Source of the DNA: an uncultured Acidobacteriota bacterium | GTDB lineage: Bacteria > Acidobacteriota > Blastocatellia > Pyrinomonadales > Pyrinomonadaceae | DNA: 60,067 nucleotides | Direction: 5' to 3' | NCBI GenBank assembly: GCA_902826795.1 | Contig: CADEGD010000013.1 | Location: forward strand, 1-60,067 | Shown: positions 27,212 to 35,631 of the stretch, piece by piece | Layout: every line of letters begins with the position of its first letter | Position numbering within the stretch: the stretch's first letter is position 1 | Made by a program: the position numbers and the translations under genes | Notes under the pieces: generated by a model | The model's input: only the letters and a program-made list of their open reading frames with translations | Database searches by the model: none | What the model was told of the DNA's origin: nothing

Positions 27212-27333
27212 TCTTTGCAACACCTACGAGGTTAGCTGTCGGGCTAGGAACGAAAGATTATCCCTGAGCTTGTCATAAGCTCTTCGCCCCGGTCTACCGT
27301 TTCCGGTCGACTGTGGTTCCCCCGCGTTGTTCC
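27212..27333 (-). promoter_or_regulatory. cyclic di-AMP riboswitch aptamer (ydaO-yuaA type)
   Basis: Minus-strand RNA matches the ydaO consensus as I know it. CGCGGGGGAACC at the 5' side (GGGGGAACC at 27315-27323), an internal CCGGGGCGAAGAGC, CAGGGATAATC, and the near-invariant GACAGCTAACCTCGTAGG (27223-27240) at the 3' side. Helix P1 can form between CAACGC (27324-27329) and GTGTTG (27218-27223). In characterised cases c-di-AMP binding turns the gene off by termination. Here a terminator follows at 27095-27124 and a secreted M28 peptidase begins at 27049. The promoter at 27374-27402 gives a leader of about 315 nt. Confidence 0.93.
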
Positions 27334-27373
27334 ACAATGGAGCAACCTCGGTGATCAACTTTTCAACAATCAA

Positions 27374-27402
27374 AGAATACCACAGGATTTGTCTGGATAC
27401 AA
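27374..27402 (-). promoter_or_regulatory. sigma-70 promoter of the riboswitch/M28 peptidase transcript
   Basis: Minus-strand -35 TTGTAT (27397-27402), 17-bp spacer, -10 TATTCT (27374-27379). Transcription would begin near 27367, just upstream of the aptamer, and just after the end of the DUF420 gene. Confidence 0.65.
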
Positions 27403-27419
27403 GGATTTTTGCGGCAAAT

Positions 27420-27866
27420 CTACTGAGCGGGATAAAGCTGGTAAAGCAGAAGATATACGATCACGCCCGTTATCGAGACGTACAGCCAAACCGGGAATAC
27501 AAGACGAGCAATTTTCTTGTGTTTGTCGTATTGACCCTTTAATCCACGCCACAGCGTCAAAAGCACAAAAGGCGTCACGACGGCAGCTAAAATCGTATGC
27601 GACGTTAGGATCGTAAAGTAAATGGGCCGAATCAACCCTTCGCCGGTAAACCGCGTCGGGCCAATGCCAAAATAGTAACTTCTCAGCGCGTGATGCGTGA
27701 GGTAGCAGGCCAGGAATATAGCCGAAACACCCGCCGCGGTTAGCATGCACGCACGATGTTTTGCGATCTGCTTCGTCCGGATGAAATAAAATCCAACGAG
27801 CAGAAAAAGCCCGCTGGTGGCGTTCAGCATTGCATTGAGGTGAGGAAAAATCTGAAGCAGATCCAT
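27420..27866 (-). CDS. DUF420 membrane protein linked to cytochrome oxidase
   Basis: A 148-residue integral membrane protein with four to five helices. The conserved pattern of DUF420 (YozB/CtaM-related) is visible: LPHLNAMLNATSGLFLLVG-like opening, HRACMLTA, LTHHALRSYYFG, SHTILAAVVTPFVL and VYLLLYQLYP. Histidines at HLN, KHR, HH and SH are spaced as in heme-handling proteins. The Staphylococcus homologue CtaM is needed for heme-copper oxidase maturation. It is adjacent (no gap) to the broken subunit III gene and two genes after ctaB, which supports an assembly role. Confidence 0.9.
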   Translation of the reverse strand: MDLLQIFPHLNAMLNATSGLFLLVGFYFIRTKQIAKHRACMLTAAGVSAIFLACYLTHHALRSYYFGIGPTRFTGEGLIRPIYFTILTSHTILAAVVTPFVLLTLWRGLKGQYDKHKKIARLVFPVWLYVSITGVIVYLLLYQLYPAQ

Positions 27867-28595
27867 CTATTTCCAGAATCCGAGAAGCAAGAAAAGCACG
27901 ATCCACAATCCACCCATTAGGTGCCAATACGAACCGACCGCACGGGCAACATTAGCGCGATATACATTCTCTGTTTCATTGACGGCGGGATACCATGAAC
28001 GCCGCAGGATTGCGCCCAGCGCGATCATCCCGCCGATAACGTGAATCGCATGGGCTGCAGTAAGGATGTAAAAGAACCCAGCGTACGGATTTCCGCGCAT
28101 GTAGAACCCGCGGTTAACCAGTTCCATCCATGCGATCAGCAGCGACGCTATAAATACTCCGCCTAGAGCGGTCGTAGCAAGCAGATATCAGCGAGATCGC
28201 GTGAGGTCTCGTGCATTCACCGCCCTTCGAAACAGTTCGTAGGTGAAACTGCTCACGAGTATCACGAATGTGCTTACCCAGACCTGCGGAGGCAGGCTGA
28301 ACGGCTTCCACTCTATTGCACCATTCGTGGCGATCACGATATAGGCTCCGATCAGTCCGCCGAAGGTCATCAGCACTACGAGAAGCAGAAACCACGAGAT
28401 CACCCGAGATTTATCTCGATTGATGTCGTCAATTTCTGGTTCGTCACTTCGGGAACTGCCGCCACCGCCGCCGTTGTTTCCACCGCCGTTCTTGCCGCTT
28501 CCGCCGGAAGGCCGGCCCGAAGATCTCGGAAGCGAAGCGCGAGGCGATCGCTTCTTCGTTTCTTCGATGTCAAGCTCAGCGGTTCCTATCTGCAT
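27867..28595 (-). pseudogene. cytochrome c oxidase subunit III, interrupted by an in-frame TGA
   Basis: The reading frame runs from 28595 to a TGA at 28190-28188, then continues in the same frame without another stop to 27867 (242 codons if read through). The first part (135 residues) has a Gly/Ser-rich cytoplasmic tail and two helices (WFLLLVVLMTFGGLIGAYIV). After the stop come YLLATTALGGVFIASLLIAW, MELVNRGFY, then HAIHVIGGMIA and GSYWHLMGGLWIVLFLLLG, which are classic subunit III motifs. The stop sits where relatives have Trp, so one TGG-to-TGA change explains it. An internal ATG at 28127 could give an 86-residue C-terminal piece. Options are a pseudogene, a sequencing error or readthrough. 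It lies 3 bp after ctaB. Confidence 0.88.
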
Positions 28596-28598
28596 CTG

Positions 28599-29492
28599 TT
28601 AGCGTTTATCGAGTACAAGTATCGCGAAAAGAATGGGCAGATATAGCACGGAAACAAGGAGGAGTCGGCGAGCCATCTCCGGCGTCTTTGACCGCGCGGC
28701 CCGGACGCTTTCGATGAGAAACCAGATACCAAGTATCGTCGCGGCCGCCAAAAATATCCACCCAGCAAAACCGAGAAAGAAAGGGGCTAGCGAAACCGGC
28801 ACCATCATGATTGTAAAAAGAACGATCTGGCGAGCGGTGATCCGGCCGCTCGGCTCAACCACCGGCAGCATCAGAATGCCAGCTTTTGCGTACTGATCTT
28901 TGTACATCCATGCGATCGCAAGGAAGTGAGGAAACTGCCACAAGAAAAGGAACGCAAAGAGTGCCCACGCTCCGAGCGTGATCTCGTTCGCAGACGCGGT
29001 CCATCCCATCAGCGGAGGCATCGCACCCGGTATCGCACCTATCGCCGTTGAAGCCGACGTGCGAGTTTTCAGCGGCGTGTAAAGCAGAACGTAACCGACG
29101 ATCACGCTAAGACCGAGCGCGGCCGTCAGCGGATTCACTAGAAAGTAGAGATAGATCTCGGCGCTCAGGCAAAGGATCGATCCGAAGATCAAGGCTTCTA
29201 GAGGCGTAACCTTCCCGGTCGGAAGCGGCCGCGTAGCCGTCCGATCCATCAGCACATCGGTCCGTCGTTCTAACCACTGATTCAGCGTTGCCACACCAAA
29301 CGCCAGCAGCACAATCCCGATCATTGAATTCGTGAACAGCACCAAATCGAACGATCCGCGATTGCCAAGATAGAAGCCGGCCGCCGAAGTAAGAAGAAGC
29401 ATGAACGCGATACGCGGTTTTGTCAGTTCGACGAATGCTGCGATGCGCTCACGGCTGCTGATGGTTGTTATCTGTACGGCGGCTGAATCCAT
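28599..29492 (-). CDS. ctaB: protoheme IX farnesyltransferase (heme O synthase)
   Basis: Adds a farnesyl group to heme B to make heme O for heme-copper oxidases. 297 residues, about nine helices of the UbiA fold. The first Asp-rich motif is NQWLERRTDVLMDRT at about 71-85, then RPLPTGKV. The second conserved loop is WMYKDQYAKAGILMLPVV. LTKPRIAFMLLLTSAAG at the N-terminus is diagnostic. It is first in a leftward group with oxidase subunit III and DUF420. Subunits I and II are not in the window. Confidence 0.95.
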   Translation of the reverse strand: MDSAAVQITTISSRERIAAFVELTKPRIAFMLLLTSAAGFYLGNRGSFDLVLFTNSMIGIVLLAFGVATLNQWLERRTDVLMDRTATRPLPTGKVTPLEALIFGSILCLSAEIYLYFLVNPLTAALGLSVIVGYVLLYTPLKTRTSASTAIGAIPGAMPPLMGWTASANEITLGAWALFAFLFLWQFPHFLAIAWMYKDQYAKAGILMLPVVEPSGRITARQIVLFTIMMVPVSLAPFFLGFAGWIFLAAATILGIWFLIESVRAARSKTPEMARRLLLVSVLYLPILFAILVLDKR

Positions 29493-29636
29493 CTTTTGTA
29501 AGCCAACAGAATAGCGGTTATTGCAGCGAATTCAAAGGATGACCGGCGTGACGCATGTTGATCGATTGAGAAGCAAAACTAATTACTTAATGTGTGACAA
29601 AGTAAGAAACGCTGGTTTATCATTTTATTCAGATCA

Positions 29637-31190
29637 ATGTCGGCCGTAAAAGACACTTTCGAGGCTAAGGTCTTAGCCAAGAGTTCGGCAAAGCCCGTGC
29701 TTAATCGATCCGTCGATTTTTTAAGCTCGGTAAGGTTCGGTGTGTTTCTGCTCATCATTCTCGTGATCCTCTCGATCGTCGGGATGGTGATCATCCAGCA
29801 GAACGTACAGGGCTTCGACAGTTACTTCGCCTCGCTCACGCCTGCTGAGCGCACTGTATACGGCTCGCTCGGCCTTTTCGACATTTATCACAGCTGGTAC
29901 TACAACTTCCTGCTTCTGATCCTTTCGCTCAATATAATCCTTGCGTCGATCGATCGTTTCCCGACTGCCTGGTCGTATCTGGTATCACCGAAAGTCAAAG
30001 CGACAAAGGACTGGCTGCTCAATCAAAAGGCACATAGCTCGATTACGCTTACCGCTGACACGGAAGCCGACGCAGCCGAAAAGATCAAGGCTCTGTTCGA
30101 GTCCGACAGATATAAAACCGTTATTACGGAATCAAAGACTACGGAATATGGTCAAAACGCAGACGGCAAGAAGGATTTCTCGAACGTAATTACCCGCAGG
30201 CAGCTCACAGTTTTCGGTGAAGCGGGCAAATACAATCGGCTCGGAGCATACATTGTCCACGTTGCACTGCTTACCCTTTTCATCGGACATTTTGTCGCGC
30301 TTCAGAGCGGATTCGATGCGGATGTGAGAATGATCCCCGGCGACGAGAGCGACCAGATCCAGATGATCCAATTCAATCTGGACAAGCGCGAGCGGTTCAA
30401 CGTCCAACTTCCCTTCTCGATCAAGACGACTGACATTCAGCAAAAGCTTATCGATCCGAAAGGGTCGATCGACGTACCGAACACGCTCGACTGGAGAACG
30501 CAGATCAAGATCACCGATCCCGAATACGGCGAGACCGTTGCGGACGTGAGCCTCAACAAGCCGTTTAGCTATCGCGGATATCGGTTCTTCCAAGCAAGTG
30601 CGATCACGATGGGAAGCGCTCGTAACATCGACCTGCAGCTCACGTCGCAGGCTGATGGATCTCAGAAGCAGTTGAGCATTCCGCGTAACGGTGCCGCGTC
30701 TTTGCCCGACGGCACGTATGTCGAATATGAAGAATTCCTTCCCGATTTCGTGTTTGGAGCTGAGGGTAAGCCCGACACTCGATCGGGCGAATACAACAAT
30801 CCGGTGGCCGTACTCGGCGTTACACCGCCCGGAGGCGAGCGCACGAGGGTGTTCGCGTTCGCTGGAAACATCGCCGAGAACATCCCTGTCGGAGCACCGA
30901 AACTTGGATATAAATGGCGGCTCGCCGACTATGAAAAGTCTCCCTTCGCGCACGTGCTCTCGATCAAGTACGACCCTTACAACGGAGCGTTCATTGCCTG
31001 GTATTTCGGCGGGATCGGCCTGATGGCAGCTCTGGTGTTTGTGTTCGCCTTTTCTCATCGCCGTGTCTGGGCAGTGATCGAACCGAATCAGTTCGGAAGC
31101 TATGCGGCGACGATCGGCGGCGACACCAACCGTAACGACGCTGCATTCGAAGAGCGTTTCGCGAAGATGATCGACAAGCTAGAGAAGTAG
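29637..31190 (+). CDS. resB: cytochrome c biogenesis protein ResB (Ccs1 family)
   Basis: Part of the system II machine that moves heme across the membrane and attaches it to apocytochrome c. 517 residues. Three N-terminal helices are visible (FLSSVRFGVFLLIILVILSI, YNFLLLILSLNIILASIDRFP and one near 200), then a large periplasmic domain, then a last helix near 450 (WYFGGIGLMAALVFVFAFSH). The segment SFLSSVRFGVFL-like LxSxRxGxxL and the RFP after helix 2 are typical. The next gene, ccsA, starts 2 bp after the stop. Divergent from ctaB, which fits shared respiratory control. Confidence 0.95.
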   Translation: MSAVKDTFEAKVLAKSSAKPVLNRSVDFLSSVRFGVFLLIILVILSIVGMVIIQQNVQGFDSYFASLTPAERTVYGSLGLFDIYHSWYYNFLLLILSLNIILASIDRFPTAWSYLVSPKVKATKDWLLNQKAHSSITLTADTEADAAEKIKALFESDRYKTVITESKTTEYGQNADGKKDFSNVITRRQLTVFGEAGKYNRLGAYIVHVALLTLFIGHFVALQSGFDADVRMIPGDESDQIQMIQFNLDKRERFNVQLPFSIKTTDIQQKLIDPKGSIDVPNTLDWRTQIKITDPEYGETVADVSLNKPFSYRGYRFFQASAITMGSARNIDLQLTSQADGSQKQLSIPRNGAASLPDGTYVEYEEFLPDFVFGAEGKPDTRSGEYNNPVAVLGVTPPGGERTRVFAFAGNIAENIPVGAPKLGYKWRLADYEKSPFAHVLSIKYDPYNGAFIAWYFGGIGLMAALVFVFAFSHRRVWAVIEPNQFGSYAATIGGDTNRNDAAFEERFAKMIDKLEK

Positions 31191-31192
31191 TT

Positions 31193-32812
31193 ATGGCACA
31201 AGTAATTTCAACCGAAAAGATATATGCGGCTGAAGCGGTTCGGCCGTCATCGTGGACGTCGTATCTTCCCGCGATACTTGCCATTGTAGGATCGCTCGGA
31301 ATGCTCCTGCTTCGAATCGAGATCGGCCAGCGGTTCATATCGGACGGAGCCCTGATGATGATCGCTCTGGCGTGCTATATCTTTGCCGCTCTTTTTCAAC
31401 TCACGAATCTCTACGCTCCATCTGAGATGGCTCGAAAGATCGGCCTTTGGAGCGCCGCGCTCGGCGTGTTTTTTAACCTCTCGAGCTGGCTCGTTCGATG
31501 GGTCGGCGCATACGATTGGGAGATCGCGAAGATGCGGGCGAGCGGCAACATGGAACAGCCGTGGGTATTTCGCTACATTCCGTTTGCGAATCTTTACGAT
31601 TTGAGCTTGGCGTTCGCGTTCGGCGCCGGAATCGCTACGCTGCTTCTCGCTCGTCGAAGGAACTTTCAGGTACTTGCGGCTTTTACGCTGCCGCTGGCGG
31701 CGTTGATCTTGACCCTCGCCCGCTTTATCGGCGGCGAGTTCATCGATCTTCCGCCAGTGCTCGATTCATATTGGCGACCGATCCACGTTGGCGTAGCTTC
31801 TCTAAGCTACGGGGTCGCGCTCGTCTGTTTTGCGATCGCCGTTATCTATCTGCTTAAAGACAAAGCAAAGGTCGAGGCGATGGCCATTTGGTCGAGCGTA
31901 TTTGGCCTTGCGGTTATTGCAACGATCAGCAAGTTTTCCGTTCTCACCGAGTTGATCTATCGTTCGGGTATCTTCCTTCCGAACGACGGTGGCGGCAAGC
32001 CGTTTTCGGCTCCGTTCAGATTAGAAGTTCCGTGGGTCGGTGAGGCGTTGGTTATCGCAGCGATACTGCTTTTGGGCGTGATCGTCTCGTTCCTCGTCTA
32101 TATCTATCAACAGAACGAGACTGCAAGATCGGTCGGCCACGCTTTGCTGAAGCTTTCCCTCGTCGCACAAGTCGTGGCAATCGCCCTACTTATCGGCGGC
32201 ATCCGCGGGATGGGCGACGTCCCGGCAAAACTTACGTCGCAGCTCGCTGCCGATCCCTCGCAGTATGTAACCGCCGGGCGTGCTCTCGCCGAGCGTCAGC
32301 AGCTATCGGCCGCCGAGTATGCCGCACTTTCCCCGATCCAATTGGAACAAATGGGTCGCCAGTACGTGCAAATGAACGGCGAGCGGCTTTATCTAAGCTT
32401 GAACACAAATCCGGTCGAAGTTGCGGGATTGCTAACCGCTCTTGCCGGAACGTTCTTTGTGATCCTGTTCGCATTCAGGACCGATAAGTTGCGAGAGCGT
32501 TTGCCAAGTTTGAAATCGCTTGACGGGCTAATGTATAAGACCGCGTGCCTGGCATTTGCGGGTCTGGCGATGCTGCTTATCACCGGTGCGATCTGGGCGA
32601 ACGAATCATGGGGGCGCCCATGGGGATTCGACTCAAAGGAAACCGGAGCGCTGGTCGCATGGCTCACATACGCCGGATTCCTGCATACCCGCATCTCCCG
32701 CGGCTGGACGGGCCGGAGTTCCGCATACTTCGCCATCGTTGGGTTTCTCCTCGTTATCTTTACCTATCTTGGGGTAAGTTATCTGCTGCCGGGCTTGCAT
32801 AGCTACGCGTAA
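31193..32812 (+). CDS. ccsA: cytochrome c biogenesis protein CcsA/ResC
   Basis: Heme-handling partner of ResB in system II. 539 residues, about 13 to 14 helices, longer than the usual 300-400. The heme-binding WWD-like signature is visible as SWGRPWGFDSKETGALVAW. A conserved histidine lies in YWRPIHVGVASLSYG, a second in LHTRISRG. A non-hydrophobic insert between about 340 and 400 (LTSQLAADPSQYV to LYLSLNTNP) separates two membrane blocks and explains the length. It starts 2 bp after resB. Confidence 0.93.
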   Translation: MAQVISTEKIYAAEAVRPSSWTSYLPAILAIVGSLGMLLLRIEIGQRFISDGALMMIALACYIFAALFQLTNLYAPSEMARKIGLWSAALGVFFNLSSWLVRWVGAYDWEIAKMRASGNMEQPWVFRYIPFANLYDLSLAFAFGAGIATLLLARRRNFQVLAAFTLPLAALILTLARFIGGEFIDLPPVLDSYWRPIHVGVASLSYGVALVCFAIAVIYLLKDKAKVEAMAIWSSVFGLAVIATISKFSVLTELIYRSGIFLPNDGGGKPFSAPFRLEVPWVGEALVIAAILLLGVIVSFLVYIYQQNETARSVGHALLKLSLVAQVVAIALLIGGIRGMGDVPAKLTSQLAADPSQYVTAGRALAERQQLSAAEYAALSPIQLEQMGRQYVQMNGERLYLSLNTNPVEVAGLLTALAGTFFVILFAFRTDKLRERLPSLKSLDGLMYKTACLAFAGLAMLLITGAIWANESWGRPWGFDSKETGALVAWLTYAGFLHTRISRGWTGRSSAYFAIVGFLLVIFTYLGVSYLLPGLHSYA

Positions 32813-32830
32813 GCCCTGACCGGAGGAAAT

Positions 32831-33325
32831 ATGCTCACACGTTCCTTTATCTTGGCTGTTGGATTATTCACGATCATTGGCGGCCTGGTAGGTTACCTAA
32901 CCACGTCCACCTCGGAAGCTCAACGCGCCGTCTCGGTCCAATATGACTACGCCGTAATTCAGGGCAGCTATCGCCCGTATCCGTTTGGCGACGCGGGATC
33001 TACGTTGGGTGCGGTGAACATCTGCTACGTTCAGCCGGGCGGTTGTCAGAACGAAGAGGTGAAAGCCGAGGTCATCTATACTAAGTTCGCCCAGGACGAG
33101 AGGCTTGAGGGAGCGAAGGACATAACGAACCGTGCTCAAAATCGAGCCATCCAAAATGCATTTGCAAAGGCCATTGCGAAGCTCGGTATGGCGGGGTTTG
33201 AGATGGTCGACAAGCCTCAGATCGAGTTCGATCTTTACTACGAATCCGGACAGGCTAACAAATCGCTGATCGAGGCTCCACAAACGCAACGCCAGCACAT
33301 CTGGTTCAAACGGGTCCGTCAATGA
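32831..33325 (+). CDS. secreted or membrane-anchored protein, unknown function
   Basis: 164 residues. The N-terminus (RSFILAVGLFTIIGGLVGYL) is a signal anchor or uncleaved signal. The rest is a mixed alpha/beta domain with two cysteines (NICYVQPGGCQ). No family recognised. GGAGG precedes the ATG by 5 bp. The stop overlaps the next start as ATGA, so it is translated together with the TPR protein. It lies 18 bp after ccsA, so a link to cytochrome c maturation is possible but not shown. Confidence 0.75.
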   Translation: MLTRSFILAVGLFTIIGGLVGYLTTSTSEAQRAVSVQYDYAVIQGSYRPYPFGDAGSTLGAVNICYVQPGGCQNEEVKAEVIYTKFAQDERLEGAKDITNRAQNRAIQNAFAKAIAKLGMAGFEMVDKPQIEFDLYYESGQANKSLIEAPQTQRQHIWFKRVRQ

Positions 33326-34008
33326 GATCGCGCGAGTTATTGATCGGGGCGTCTTGTCTGGCAGTCGGTCTGGCCGGAGGCTTCTTTGCGGCCAATTCGT
33401 TAAATCGTCAAGACGTCATTGCGACCTCTTCTCCTTCAACCTCGTCGGCTACGAATCAGTCGGTCACCGTTCCCGCAAGCGGAATGCAGGCCGACGTAAC
33501 CGCGACGCTTCAGAAAGCAGATTCCGAACCTCAGAACTTCGCGGCCCAGATGCAGGCTGGCGATATGTACGCGCAGATCGGCCGGTTCGAGCAGGCTATC
33601 GAATATTACAAGCGCGGCGTCGTGATCAATCCGCAAAACTTTCAAGGAAACGTTGTTCTTGCCAACGCATTGTTTGATTCACAACGCTTTGACGAGGCTG
33701 AGTCTTATTACTCAAAAGCCCTTCAGATAAAACCCGACGACGCCAACGCCCGAACTGACCTCGGCACAACCTTCGTCGAGCGGCCGAACCCTAATTACCC
33801 ACGGGCGATCGAGGAGTTTCAAAAAGCAAGGCAGGCTGATCCCAACCATCTGCCGTCTCTTTACTATTTGGGTATTGCTACGTTGCGAAAGGGTGATCGA
33901 GAAGGTGCTCGGAAGATACTCACTGACCTTGAAAAGGCCGGCCCAACCAGCGATCTTGTCGGGCGTTTGCGGCAAAACATCGACGCTCCATCGCCAGCTA
34001 TTCAATAG
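33322..34008 (+). CDS. membrane-anchored TPR protein (CcmH/NrfG-like)
   Basis: 228 residues. An N-terminal helix (LLIGASCLAVGLAGGFFAAN) anchors a periplasmic domain. A Ser/Thr-rich linker leads to four TPR units between about 65 and 220 (AAQMQAGDMYAQIGRFEQAI, FQGNVVLANALFDSQRFDEA, NARTDLGTTFVERPNPNYPR, PSLYYLGIATLRKGDREGAR). TPR proteins of this kind follow cytochrome c maturation genes in several phyla and may present apocytochrome. It is cotranslated with the preceding gene (4-bp overlap). Its 3' end overlaps the convergent secreted-protein gene by 11 bp. Confidence 0.85.
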   Translation: MRSRELLIGASCLAVGLAGGFFAANSLNRQDVIATSSPSTSSATNQSVTVPASGMQADVTATLQKADSEPQNFAAQMQAGDMYAQIGRFEQAIEYYKRGVVINPQNFQGNVVLANALFDSQRFDEAESYYSKALQIKPDDANARTDLGTTFVERPNPNYPRAIEEFQKARQADPNHLPSLYYLGIATLRKGDREGARKILTDLEKAGPTSDLVGRLRQNIDAPSPAIQ

Positions 34009-35083
34009 ACACTCGCGAAACTTCGGTCATGTTATACCTGCCGATCGAACCGTTTTTTGAGATAACGGTCAAAATCGCTCGCTCTACTGAAAATCTCAAC
34101 ACCTCGTTCATCGGCCTGTCGATCGTCGAGCCATCCTTGAAGTAGACGACGAGTCGTACATTCGCCATCGGATCGACCTTCGGCTCCTCTGGCTTCTTCG
34201 CGACAACCGCTGCCGCTCGGCGTCGCGACGTACTTCGTGGAGTTGTCGGAGCGGTATCGGCTTTCTCGGTTTCTGTTTTCTCTGTTTCCGGCTCGGCCAC
34301 CTTGGGAGTCGTTGCCGTCGCACGAGCACGACGTGAGCGACCGCCTGACGTGGTCCGACGTGGCGTTCCGGTTTTGGCTTTTCCTTCGGGCTTCACCGGG
34401 TCGGTGACAACCACCTCGACCGAACGAGTTTCCTTTTCGGCGACCGCTTCTTCCTTCGGGGCATCCTTCTTTTCTTCAGCGGGAACCTCGGCCTTTTCCG
34501 CCATCGCATCCGTACTAGCCGCTTCGGCTGCGGGAGTCGGCGTAGCCTTCGGTATCACTTCAAGGATCGTGCCGACAGAATTGACCCGAATACTCGTGTC
34601 GGCGGTCGATTCGACCTTTGGCACCGCGGGATCATTAGAATCGTCGAGCTTAGACACCGCAAAGCTTCCCGCAAACTTGATGCGTATCGCGGCGTCTTCA
34701 TCGCCTGGTGAACGGCCCTGAACCCTCAACAACAGTCTTTCGGGCTTACGAAGATAGATAACACGTCCGGTTTCGGCTTCAGGCTGATCGCCGTAAATAA
34801 CGATCTTCGTCAACGGCTGCTGGCTCGGAACGGCATACACATCAATGTCGCCAGTGAAATTCTTAGACTGGACGTTAATGAAAACGTCGCCTTGTTCGCC
34901 TTCAAATGTATAGAAATAAGTGGTAAGTCGCGGATCGCCGACGGCCCGAGCCTTGATCGAGCTAACGACCTCGGTCGATTTTACCGGAGTCGGGAACATC
35001 TGATCGGATGACTGCGCAAAGATTGGCAAAGCCGCCGCGAGCAGCATAAACAATCCAAAAGATCTAACAACTATCTTGCTCAA
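33998..35083 (-). CDS. secreted protein with low-complexity centre, unknown function
   Basis: 361 residues. A signal peptide (VRSFGLFMLLAAALPIFAQS) precedes a beta-rich domain of about 130 residues (YFYTFEGEQGDVFINVQSKN) that resembles pre-peptidase-like domains. A long Ala/Glu/Lys/Arg/Thr-rich region follows (about 170-300), then a small C-terminal domain (RLVVYFKDGSTIDRPMNEVL). The centre contains SRRRAAA-like basic patches. The start is TTG, overlapping the stop of the GNAT gene as TTGA. Coupling to the acetyltransferase gene looks incidental. No known function. Confidence 0.7.
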   Translation of the reverse strand: MSKIVVRSFGLFMLLAAALPIFAQSSDQMFPTPVKSTEVVSSIKARAVGDPRLTTYFYTFEGEQGDVFINVQSKNFTGDIDVYAVPSQQPLTKIVIYGDQPEAETGRVIYLRKPERLLLRVQGRSPGDEDAAIRIKFAGSFAVSKLDDSNDPAVPKVESTADTSIRVNSVGTILEVIPKATPTPAAEAASTDAMAEKAEVPAEEKKDAPKEEAVAEKETRSVEVVVTDPVKPEGKAKTGTPRRTTSGGRSRRARATATTPKVAEPETEKTETEKADTAPTTPRSTSRRRAAAVVAKKPEEPKVDPMANVRLVVYFKDGSTIDRPMNEVLRFSVERAILTVISKNGSIGRYNMTEVSRVSIE

Positions 35084-35538
35084 TCCGAAAGTTCCTTCCT
35101 CAAGTGTACCAGCCGCGACGTTACCTCATATCCCAAGCGGGTATGTGCGTTGAGGCTTGCTTCATTTCCGACCTCAGCGTCGGACGCCATTTCGGTACAG
35201 CCTTTTTGACGCGCCCAATTTTCGGCATGGCCGACCAACTCGCGCCCAACGCCGCCATGACGATGTTCGGGTTCGACGAACCAGCCTTCGAGATAGCCCA
35301 CGTGGTCGGTATGACAATCTTCAACGAATGGCCGGATGCTGGCCTCGAGAAACCCGACCAGGCCGGCCTGCCCGGAGTCGGCAACAAGTACCAACTGAGA
35401 TTCCGGATGGCTCAAAATGTCCATCATCTCGGTTCGATGGTCGGCATCGTCGTTCTCATCCCACAACAGTTTGCGAAGCCTAAACCATTCGTTCAGGTCG
35501 GCCTCGCGAACCGGACGCACATTGATAGCGGTGGGCAT
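35080..35538 (-). CDS. GNAT acetyltransferase resembling aminoglycoside 6'-N-acetyltransferase AAC(6')-I
   Basis: 152 residues, one GNAT domain. The sequence follows the AAC(6')-I pattern closely: NVRPVREADLNEWFRLRKLLW at the start, HRTEMMDILSHPES, VGFLEASIRPFVEDC, YLEGWFVEPEHRHGGVGREL (acetyl-CoA site), GCTEMASDAEVGNEASLNAH and the end RLVHLRKELSD. Chromosomal enzymes of this group often give low-level aminoglycoside resistance or have another native substrate. It is followed by a TTGA-coupled secreted protein. A terminator separates it from the upstream S41-like gene. Resistance is a prediction only. Confidence 0.85.
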   Translation of the reverse strand: MPTAINVRPVREADLNEWFRLRKLLWDENDDADHRTEMMDILSHPESQLVLVADSGQAGLVGFLEASIRPFVEDCHTDHVGYLEGWFVEPEHRHGGVGRELVGHAENWARQKGCTEMASDAEVGNEASLNAHTRLGYEVTSRLVHLRKELSD

Positions 35539-35574
35539 TAAACGCGATTCTAACAGCCTTGTAACTTAGCTACA

Positions 35575-35607
35575 ATCGAAAACCGGTCCGCAGGGATGCG
35601 AACCGGC
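35575..35607 (-). terminator. rho-independent terminator after the S41-like gene
   Basis: Stem CCGGTCCGCA / TGCGAACCGG (35583-35592 with 35597-35606, one mismatch that is G-U in the minus-strand RNA) with a four-base loop, followed on the minus strand by TTTTCGATT. It ends transcription of the S41 pseudoprotease gene, 25 bp after its stop. Confidence 0.75.
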
Positions 35608-35631
35608 TTCCAACGTTTCTTGTAGATCGTT

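Noticed and set aside
27095..27366. 6S RNA, tmRNA, RNase P or SRP RNA
   Set aside because: None of their conserved cores is present; the ydaO blocks and the downstream terminator before a coding gene explain the region.
28188..28190. Possible selenocysteine or recoded TGA in subunit III
   Set aside because: Subunit III has Trp, not Cys or Sec, at this site. TGA is a normal stop in neighbouring genes, and I see no obvious downstream SECIS-like hairpin. Mutation or sequence error is simpler.
30132..31058. Long minus-strand open frame (308 codons) inside resB
   Set aside because: It lies fully antisense to a well-supported gene; its composition is that of a shadow frame without motifs or signal peptide.
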